Shown here: one piece after another, positions 1 through 5,915 of the stretch
How positions within the stretch are numbered: the stretch's first letter is position 1
Layout: every line of letters begins with the position of its first letter
Assembly (NCBI GenBank): GCA_028683635.1
Contig: JAQUHL010000050.1
Location: forward strand, 1-9,096
From: Candidatus Cloacimonadota bacterium
GTDB lineage: Bacteria; Cloacimonadota; Cloacimonadia; Cloacimonadales; Cloacimonadaceae
Direction of reading: 5' to 3'
Length of the DNA: 9,096 nt
Position numbers and translations under genes: made by a program
The notes under the pieces: generated by a model
The model's database searches: none
Told to the model about the DNA's origin: nothing
Seen by the model: only the letters and a program-made list of their open reading frames with translations

Positions 1-657
1 TTTGGAAATGCCGGAGTTAATACCAAAAGCTACGATTGTTTTTTCAGTTCCAACCTCGATGGCTTGAATGTAAACCAGGATATCACTTTGGGAACCGGCT
101 TCGCAGGAGGGGGATTCAAAGCAAACCTGGGTCTGGCATCCGAAGTATTTCCCGGAATGCATCTGGGCATGACAGTTGATAATATCCTGGGATTCATCAG
201 TTGGGGAGCAGTCACCGAGGATTTGCATTATAACGTAAGAATAGATAGCGTCTACGTCTCGAATCTGGAAGATGATTTATATGTCGAAAGCCATGAAACA
301 AATGATTCCGGAAACTGGAAAACCAAGCTCCCGATAGAAATCAAAATGTCTGCCCTATACCAGCTTCCCCGGGCAAACATCTCCCTGGACTGGGTGCAGG
401 GGACGGATAATTCTCTGTTTACCAGCAAGATCTCACGCTGGAGTATGGGAAGTGAACTTGAACTAACCAAAAATATCCCCATACATCTGGGAGTAGCCTT
501 CGGAAACAGTGAATCCCCCTGGCGAATGTCCTATGGTATCGGATTGAAGACAAAAATCAGCGAGTTTGGAATTGGGTTTCAGACCTATGAATCCATGTTT
601 CCCGGCCTGGGTTCCAAGGGAGTATCTTTGGCAACCTATATGAACCTGAGAATGTAA
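1..657 (+). CDS. Probable outer-membrane beta-barrel protein, 3' part only
   Basis: The reading frame is open from the first base and ends in TAA at 655-657, giving 218 residues of a longer gene whose start lies before the window. A TTG at 64 is an internal codon, because the frame continues upstream without a stop. The visible part is rich in short stretches of alternating polar and hydrophobic residues with glycine and aromatic residues (for example GFGIGFQTYE-like strands near the end) and has no internal membrane helix. That pattern is typical of beta-barrel proteins of the outer membrane in FCB bacteria, such as PorV-like or DUF5723-like families. The last residues form a strand-like segment (ATYMNLRM) but end in Met, not the usual terminal Phe. 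The family call is an inference from composition; I do not recognise a specific protein. A 204-base gap separates it from the next gene, so it probably belongs to a different transcript. Confidence 0.8.
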   Translation, partial: FGNAGVNTKSYDCFFSSNLDGLNVNQDITLGTGFAGGGFKANLGLASEVFPGMHLGMTVDNILGFISWGAVTEDLHYNVRIDSVYVSNLEDDLYVESHETNDSGNWKTKLPIEIKMSALYQLPRANISLDWVQGTDNSLFTSKISRWSMGSELELTKNIPIHLGVAFGNSESPWRMSYGIGLKTKISEFGIGFQTYESMFPGLGSKGVSLATYMNLRM

Positions 658-861
658 GAGACACGAGGTAAGGTACAAGAGCATTACTCCCATATAATTG
701 AATTAGCCACAGGATACTGAGCTTTCGGGAAAGCTTGATTATAAGCCCAGGCTTTCACGACCGAAGGATTGAGACAAGATAAGCCCTTTCTGGCCTATAT
801 GTTACGTTTATTTCTGCCGGAAACTATCTAAAACTGGTACTTTAGTATAAACAGGAAAAGA
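658..861. other. Intergenic region with a short hairpin
   Basis: This 204-base stretch has no convincing open frame. It contains an inverted repeat, AGCTTT (720-725) and AAAGCT (730-735) around a CGGG loop, extendable only by G-U pairs. No T-run follows it, so it is not a clear intrinsic terminator. A second, weaker pairing lies at 743-754 (AAGC with GCTT). The octamer ATAAGCCC occurs twice, at 741-748 and 779-786. A possible -10 element, TATCTA (825-830), has only a poor -35 match (TTACGT, 802-807). The promoter of the following gene is probably here, but I cannot place it with confidence. Confidence 0.4.
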
Positions 862-2871
862 ATGGTAAAATATATAATTATCGCCCTCATATCAGCTTGC
901 CTGGCTGGCATCTACTATTACCGCACCCTGCCGGAAATCAGCAGATTCAGAAGCATCCTGCTCACTATCCTCAGAACTCTCAGCCTGGCATTTGTAATCG
1001 TGCTGATCATCAGCCCCATCCTCTACTACCTGATCCCCAAAAAATTCCAGCCCAGAATAGTGATCCTTAAGGATATCTCCCATAGCATGGTGCTATCTCA
1101 TGGAAAGCATGCCAAAGGCAAGGGTCTGGAACCTATGCTCTCCCGGATCAGTAGAATGTATGAGGAAAGTGGATACGAAACGGCAGCATATAGCTTTGCC
1201 AGTAGCTTGGAAGGCGGCAAGGAAAACAGCCTTCTCCTTCCCTCGGTATCGGAACTGATTACCAGGCTGCGGGAGGATAGCGATTCCGAGATTGCTGGCT
1301 TTGTACTGGCCAGCGATGGGTGGTTGAGGGATGGAAACCTGAGCCCTATAAAAAACCTGAGCATTCCATTTATGGTCCTTAGAGATACTACCAGATTGAG
1401 CAATCCCGACCTTTCTGCCCTCGATTTGCAGGCAAACCGGCATACCTATCGCAACGAGCCCACTTTGATCAAGGCTGATTTCAAGGCTGATAACTGGGCA
1501 GGAAAAGCCACAGCCGTGCTGAAGGTGGGTAACACCAAGGTAGCGGAAAAGCCTGTTAACTTAAGTGCCAATTCACTAAGCAGTGTGGAATTTATCCACC
1601 GCTTCTCCAATCTGGGTTTTTACAAACTCAGCATCGAAATCTCTGCTCCTGATCTTACTGAGCGGATCTTGAGCAACAATAGCTACCTTAGCGCTATAGA
1701 AGTGTTGAGCGAGAAGGAACAAATTGCCATCCTTTCCGACAAACCCGGATGGGACAACAAATATATTATCGATGCGTTGAATCAGAATCCCCGCTGGCAA
1801 ATCAAACATTACAACGTAGTCAGTAAACAGCTTTTCAGCGGCAACCAAAGTATCCCAAGTATCGATAGAAGCAACCTCTCGGCATTGATCATTATAAACA
1901 ACGGAAATCTGGAACTGGGCTCATCACTTCTTAGCCAGGTCGAGCAGATTGTTGGTGCTGGTACCAATCTTTTGTACCAGGGCCTGCCAATTTCAGAGCT
2001 GGATAAGTTACTACCCATCAGCGCATCCAATATTAAATCCCAATATCAGGGATTGCTTTCCATCAGTGAACAAAGTGAAAACGTCCCCGCCTTCAGGATT
2101 GATCCCAGCGAATACAACCGGATTCCACCCCTGGATTATTACTATGTAACTGCCAAAAGTGGAACCCAGATCTTGGCAAACATCTCCAACCCCCAGAACT
2201 CACCGGCAATTGTCATCAGCCAGCAGGCTAATCGAAAGGTGGCTGCTATGGCCTTCCTGAATTTGTGGCGCTGGCAGATGCAAAGCCCTGAAAATGCTTA
2301 TAACTCACTGATCAATAACGTGGTTACCTGGATAAGTAACAAGGCAGGAAACCGTTTTCAAGCCCTGTATAACAACAGCTTCATGAAGGGCGAAGAAATC
2401 GGCATCAAACTCAGGGTGGATGATGATATCCGCCGGGCAAGGCTGGACCTCAGCCCCAAAATCGATGTCAAAGATGAAAAGGAGAATATTGTATTTTCGG
2501 ATTTCATGACTCTTAGTCAGGGCGAATATGGGATCAATTTTAACCTGCCAAAGAGCGGAAACTATACTTTTCAGATCTTCGACGCCAATTCCGGAGAACG
2601 CACCAGCGGAAGATTCATTGTTTCCGATAGTTCTCTTGAGGATCGTGAATATGGTTACAACCATCCTCTGCTTAGCTGGCTGGCCTCAGAAACCAAGGGT
2701 AAACTAATAGATCAGGGGTCCATCCAAACCTTCAAACCCCTCCCGGTACCAAAGAAAGTGGTTACCCTCAACAGAGAAACTCCGATCTATAAAAAATGGT
2801 ATTTCCTGAGCCTGTTTATTCTTATCTTTTCTTTGGAACTCTTTTTACGCAGGCGATGGGGACTGTTATAA
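862..2871 (+). CDS. Membrane-anchored VWA-domain protein with amidotransferase-like region
   Basis: This 669-residue protein has two N-terminal membrane helices (about residues 3-20 and 34-58). A VWA domain follows, with an intact metal-ion-dependent adhesion motif of the D-x-S-x-S type (D71, S73, S75) and the later Asp of the SDG motif (D152). Residues about 190-275 look like an Ig-like beta domain. A segment from about 284 to 490 starts with IAILSD and resembles the class I glutamine-amidotransferase-like fold seen in such proteins, with no evident catalytic Cys. A beta-rich domain (about 500-615) and one C-terminal helix (about 645-662) followed by RRR complete it. The order matches large membrane proteins found near BatA/DUF58-type genes in Bacteroidetes and relatives, whose exact role is unknown; involvement in envelope assembly or MoxR-linked maturation is inference. 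The ATG at 862 is preceded by AGGA (853-856) at good spacing. Most of the protein should lie in the periplasm. Confidence 0.85.
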   Translation: MVKYIIIALISACLAGIYYYRTLPEISRFRSILLTILRTLSLAFVIVLIISPILYYLIPKKFQPRIVILKDISHSMVLSHGKHAKGKGLEPMLSRISRMYEESGYETAAYSFASSLEGGKENSLLLPSVSELITRLREDSDSEIAGFVLASDGWLRDGNLSPIKNLSIPFMVLRDTTRLSNPDLSALDLQANRHTYRNEPTLIKADFKADNWAGKATAVLKVGNTKVAEKPVNLSANSLSSVEFIHRFSNLGFYKLSIEISAPDLTERILSNNSYLSAIEVLSEKEQIAILSDKPGWDNKYIIDALNQNPRWQIKHYNVVSKQLFSGNQSIPSIDRSNLSALIIINNGNLELGSSLLSQVEQIVGAGTNLLYQGLPISELDKLLPISASNIKSQYQGLLSISEQSENVPAFRIDPSEYNRIPPLDYYYVTAKSGTQILANISNPQNSPAIVISQQANRKVAAMAFLNLWRWQMQSPENAYNSLINNVVTWISNKAGNRFQALYNNSFMKGEEIGIKLRVDDDIRRARLDLSPKIDVKDEKENIVFSDFMTLSQGEYGINFNLPKSGNYTFQIFDANSGERTSGRFIVSDSSLEDREYGYNHPLLSWLASETKGKLIDQGSIQTFKPLPVPKKVVTLNRETPIYKKWYFLSLFILIFSLELFLRRRWGLL

Positions 2872-2990
2872 AACGTAGATTCCAAAGCCAATAAATAGCT
2901 TTTGAGCAGAACTGAAAAGAAAGGCAGCACTCCTGCAAGTGGTAGGGAAAGATATCGTTCACAGCCGGAGAAAAGCCAGGGAGATAGAAA
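2872..2990. other. Intergenic leader before the xdhC-type gene
   Basis: This 119-base gap separates the VWA gene from the five-gene run and is the likeliest place for its promoter and 5' leader. It contains small complementary pairs: AAAGC (2884-2888) with GCTTT (2898-2902), GCAG (2924-2927) with CTGC (2933-2936), and CTCC (2930-2933) with GGAG (2967-2970). The last two share bases and cannot both form. No strong T-tract terminator and no convincing -35/-10 pair were found. The ribosome binding site AGGGAG (2978-2983) lies 7 bases before the ATG at 2991. Confidence 0.35.
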
Positions 2991-3857
2991 ATGATCGACC
3001 AACAGATGTATTTTGAACAGATGAAAAAGTACATGAACGAAGGCTCTGCCCTTTGGCAAGTTACCATTATCACTACTGATGGCTCTACTCCAGCCAAACC
3101 CGGAATGAAGATGATCATCCCCCTGAAATCCGAGATCTTCGGTAATCTTGGAGGTGGCGAGATGGAGCATGCTATTATTGATTACATCAGAGAACGCCAG
3201 CCAACCAGTTCTCAGGTACTGGCTTTCAAACTAAACAACTCCGGAATCTTCACTGAAGTGGACAAAGATGTCAATGTGGACATTTCCACAAACATGATCT
3301 GCGGTGGGAGCGTGGAAGTCTTCATCGAGCCCCTGTTTAAAAAGGATAAGCTTTATATCATTGGAGCAGGGCATTGTGGAAAAGCTCTGGGTCATATCGC
3401 CAAACTATGTGGATTCTATGTGGTAATGATAGACAACCGGGAAAGTTCCCTTGTCAAAGAAGGGGTAGGGATTGTGGACCGCTGTGTACACATCGCTTAT
3501 CATGATATTGGTTCCGTAATCGAATTTGACGATTTTGCCTACATTGTGATCATGACTCATGGACACATCCACGACAAGGAGGTGCTGGAATACTGTATCC
3601 GCAGCAAATATAAATACCTTGGAATGATCGGCAGTAATAACAAAGTGCAGCAAACCTTTGCCAATATGCTAAGCAATGGTTACACTCGTGAAGAACTGGA
3701 AAAAGTACATGCACCGATTGGTATGAGGATCAGCTCTCATACTCCATATGAAATTGCCGTAAGCATTACTGCAGAACTGATCAGCATCAGAAACAAGGAT
3801 AAAACCAGCAAGCCCATCCCCCAAGAAATGGTTAACTGCAATAACAATGCAAACTAA
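2991..3857 (+). CDS. XdhC/CoxI-family molybdenum cofactor maturation protein
   Basis: This 288-residue cytoplasmic protein belongs to the XdhC/CoxI family. Known members bind the molybdenum cofactor, promote its sulfuration and deliver it to xanthine dehydrogenase-type hydroxylases. The N-terminal XdhC domain shows GSTPAKPG (residues 31-38), the GNLGGGEME loop (51-59) and the family CGG signature with C104, followed by VFIEP. A Rossmann domain begins with IIGAGHCGKAL (123-133), with an acidic residue (D148) at the end of its second strand. The C-terminus carries the typical YLGMIGS and APIGMRI..HTPYEIAVSI..EL motifs. Length is normal for the family. AGGGAG (2978-2983) supports the ATG at 2991. 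It overlaps the next gene by 11 bases, so it probably heads a polycistronic unit. No molybdenum hydroxylase, MoCo biosynthesis gene or cytidylyltransferase partner is visible, so its client is unknown. The family call is firm; the exact role is inferred. Confidence 0.9.
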   Translation: MIDQQMYFEQMKKYMNEGSALWQVTIITTDGSTPAKPGMKMIIPLKSEIFGNLGGGEMEHAIIDYIRERQPTSSQVLAFKLNNSGIFTEVDKDVNVDISTNMICGGSVEVFIEPLFKKDKLYIIGAGHCGKALGHIAKLCGFYVVMIDNRESSLVKEGVGIVDRCVHIAYHDIGSVIEFDDFAYIVIMTHGHIHDKEVLEYCIRSKYKYLGMIGSNNKVQQTFANMLSNGYTREELEKVHAPIGMRISSHTPYEIAVSITAELISIRNKDKTSKPIPQEMVNCNNNAN

Positions 3858-4458
3858 GCCCACCCCCATCTTCAGAAAGCAGTGTGAGACTGAGCTGGAG
3901 TTCTGGAAAGAGCTCAGCATCTACAGAAGTAAACTTTCCTATACACCCAGATTGCTGGGTATAGGAGATGATCACACACTTATCCTGGAAGCAGTGGATG
4001 GAGTGCCTTACTTGGACTTCCTTCCCATTTTTGATGCCCGCCTCTTGGGCAGAACCATTTCCTCCTTTCACAGAACCTTTCAGGTATCAGACAGAAAAAC
4101 TCTCTGCCACCATGACAACCAACCCGGCAACATTCTATACAGCGGAACCCAGTACTACCTGATAGATTTTTCAGAAATCCAGGTAAATTTCCCCGAGCAT
4201 GATATCAGCCATTTGTTCCTGTTCTGGTCTGAGGAATTTAATCTTGAACAAATGGTCGGCCTGTCGAGGGATTTCCTTGAAGAATACCTCGTTTCCAGCA
4301 ATTTGGCTCAAGATAAGTGGAATTGCTGCCTAAGCGAAAACCTGATCAGGTTTGACCGGCGCCGGGCTCGATATTGTAAACCGCTAAGAAAGAATGAAAG
4401 CTTCTCCGCTCAGAACCGTGAATTCTTGAAATCTTTGGAACTATCCAGTTTCCATTGA
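3847..4458 (+). CDS. Small kinase-fold protein, APH/choline kinase-like, with reduced N-lobe
   Basis: This 203-residue protein has the catalytic core of the aminoglycoside phosphotransferase/choline kinase type. The HxDxxxxN loop reads HHDNQPGN (H88, D90, N95) and is followed by the Mg-binding Asp in LIDFSE (D107), then by HDISHL, as in family members. The N-terminal part has a likely strand with a Lys (K11) and an acidic helix (E15-E22), but there is no glycine-rich loop before it. Family members usually have about 250-330 residues, so the N-lobe is shortened. It is not simply mis-started: upstream in this frame the stop-free stretch begins at 3781 and contains no ATG, GTG or TTG. The C-terminal region has a basic patch (about 168-182, RFDRRRAR). 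The start lies inside the XdhC gene with only a weak Shine-Dalgarno sequence, so translational coupling is likely. Its substrate cannot be told; a Bud32-like small kinase or a non-catalytic relative are alternatives. Confidence 0.75.
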   Translation: MQTKPTPIFRKQCETELEFWKELSIYRSKLSYTPRLLGIGDDHTLILEAVDGVPYLDFLPIFDARLLGRTISSFHRTFQVSDRKTLCHHDNQPGNILYSGTQYYLIDFSEIQVNFPEHDISHLFLFWSEEFNLEQMVGLSRDFLEEYLVSSNLAQDKWNCCLSENLIRFDRRRARYCKPLRKNESFSAQNREFLKSLELSSFH

Positions 4459-4463
4459 AGGGA
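4458..4463 (+). promoter_or_regulatory. Ribosome binding site deciding the photolyase start
   Basis: AAGGGA sits 6 bases before the ATG at 4470. It supports that ATG over the in-frame TTG at 4455, which lies upstream of this site and has no ribosome binding site of its own. The first base of the site is the last base of the upstream gene's stop codon. Confidence 0.7.
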
Positions 4464-4469
4464 ATCCTG

Positions 4470-5915
4470 ATGCAAAAGGCTCAACATCCTTCATCATTTG
4501 TGCTCTACTGGATGCAACAAAGCCAACGGGTGCACCATAACCTGGCTTTGGATAAGGCGATCCTGCTGGCAAATGAAAGAAAACTGCCGTTGGTGGTGCT
4601 GTTCTGCCTCAGGGAAGATATTCCCGATGCCAACTTTCGACATTACCAGTTTATGCTGGAAGGCCTTAAACATACTTGGAAGGAGCTGCTGGATCTTGGA
4701 TCTCTACCGGTTCTGCTTTTCGGCGATACTCAAAAGGGATTCCGAAGCCTAATAAGCAGGGCGGCAATTCTGGTCATGGACACGGGCTATCTTCGTTTCC
4801 AGAAAAGCATGAGAGCAGATTTCGAAGAGGTCGCACTTGAGCAGGGCTGTCCAGTAGAGAAGATCGAAACAGATGTGATCGTCCCCGTGGAAATCGCATC
4901 CGATAAAGAGGAATATGCAGCAGTAACTTTGAGACCGAAGCTGATCAGGAAGCTTCCCGCTTACCTGACTCCACCTTCCCGCAGTACCCTGAATTTCTGG
5001 CAGACACCGGATGTCCGGACAAACATCAGAGAACTTCTTGTGGGCACGGATTTTTTGTTTGATGCTCAGCTTGGGAAGGCAGACATTGTATCCGGGTTGC
5101 TGAAAAGACTCGATGTAGATAGAGGAGTTAAGCCTGTTGATAGCTTTACAGGTGGTTATGATCAGGCAGTGAAACAGCTTGAGAGCTTTATAAAGCACAA
5201 AATCCTCAAGTATTCGGAGTTGCACTCCGATCCCGGAGAAAATATCCAGAGCAATCTCAGCCCCTATCTTCATTTTGGACAGATTAGTCCCCTGGAAATC
5301 TCAATCCGGGTAATGGATTTTTTTGAGCTGCCAATAACATCGATTCCGGAATTGATCAGGGACCGAAAAGTCATTTCCGACGAGAAAGCCAATCTGGGGG
5401 TTTTCTTTGAAGAACTGATTATCCGCAGAGAGCTGAGCATGAATTTCTGCCATTACAACCCGCACTACGATTCCCCCACCTGTCTTCCCAAGTGGGCAAG
5501 TATCACTCTGAACAACCATCTGAACGATCCTCGACCAGTGCAATATTCACTTGACAGACTCGAACATTTTGAAACGGATGACATATATTGGAATGCTGCT
5601 CAAAAAGAACTTGTTGTTGATGGCAAGATGCACAATTACATGCGGATGTATTGGGGTAAGAAAATATTGGAATGGTCTGCTGATCCTGATGACGCCTATA
5701 GTGTAATGCTGTATCTGAACAACAAGTATAGCCTGGATGGCCGAGACCCCAATTCCTATACCGGGATCGCCTGGTGTTTGGGTAAGCATGATCGCCCCTG
5801 GAATGAACGGACGATCTTTGGTACTGTCCGATACATGAATTTTGATGGATTGAAAAGGAAATTCTCGATGCACAAGTATCTTCATGCTCAGGGCTGGGAA
5901 GGATCTGATAGATGA
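4470..5915 (+). CDS. phrB: Class II cyclobutane pyrimidine dimer photolyase
   Basis: This 481-residue flavoenzyme splits UV-induced cyclobutane pyrimidine dimers in DNA using light and reduced FAD. The N-terminal antenna domain opens with VLYWMQQSQR and continues through FRHYQFMLEGL and VPVEIASDKEEYAA, all hallmarks of class II enzymes. The C-terminal FAD-binding domain carries FEELIIRRELSMNFC, WNAAQKEL, KMHNYMRMYWGKKILEW, LDGRDPNSYTGIAW and HDRPWNERTIFG. Three tryptophans (W374, W395, W402) have the same spacing (21 and 7) as the electron-transfer triad known as W360, W381 and W388 in the Methanosarcina mazei class II enzyme, so the protein should be active. Length is normal. I chose the ATG at 4470 because of the Shine-Dalgarno site just upstream; an in-frame TTG at 4455 would add five residues. 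The gene follows the kinase-fold gene by 11 bases and overlaps the next by 4 (ATGA), so it is probably co-transcribed with a sensor kinase, which is unusual for a photolyase. Confidence 0.95.
   Translation: MQKAQHPSSFVLYWMQQSQRVHHNLALDKAILLANERKLPLVVLFCLREDIPDANFRHYQFMLEGLKHTWKELLDLGSLPVLLFGDTQKGFRSLISRAAILVMDTGYLRFQKSMRADFEEVALEQGCPVEKIETDVIVPVEIASDKEEYAAVTLRPKLIRKLPAYLTPPSRSTLNFWQTPDVRTNIRELLVGTDFLFDAQLGKADIVSGLLKRLDVDRGVKPVDSFTGGYDQAVKQLESFIKHKILKYSELHSDPGENIQSNLSPYLHFGQISPLEISIRVMDFFELPITSIPELIRDRKVISDEKANLGVFFEELIIRRELSMNFCHYNPHYDSPTCLPKWASITLNNHLNDPRPVQYSLDRLEHFETDDIYWNAAQKELVVDGKMHNYMRMYWGKKILEWSADPDDAYSVMLYLNNKYSLDGRDPNSYTGIAWCLGKHDRPWNERTIFGTVRYMNFDGLKRKFSMHKYLHAQGWEGSDR

Noticed and set aside
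720..735. Inverted repeat as an intrinsic terminator for the first gene
   Set aside because: The stem is only six Watson-Crick pairs and no T-run follows it; the sequence after it is TGATTATAAG.
2884..2903. AAAGC/GCTTT hairpin with four T bases as a terminator after the VWA gene
   Set aside because: The stem has five pairs with a nine-base loop, and the T bases are mostly part of the stem; too weak to call.
2872..2990. Cobalamin or molybdenum-cofactor riboswitch
   Set aside because: Only fragments resemble conserved boxes, and the core helices and expected length are missing.
4455..4469. TTG at 4455 as the photolyase start
   Set aside because: The Shine-Dalgarno sequence lies downstream of it and is correctly spaced for the ATG at 4470.
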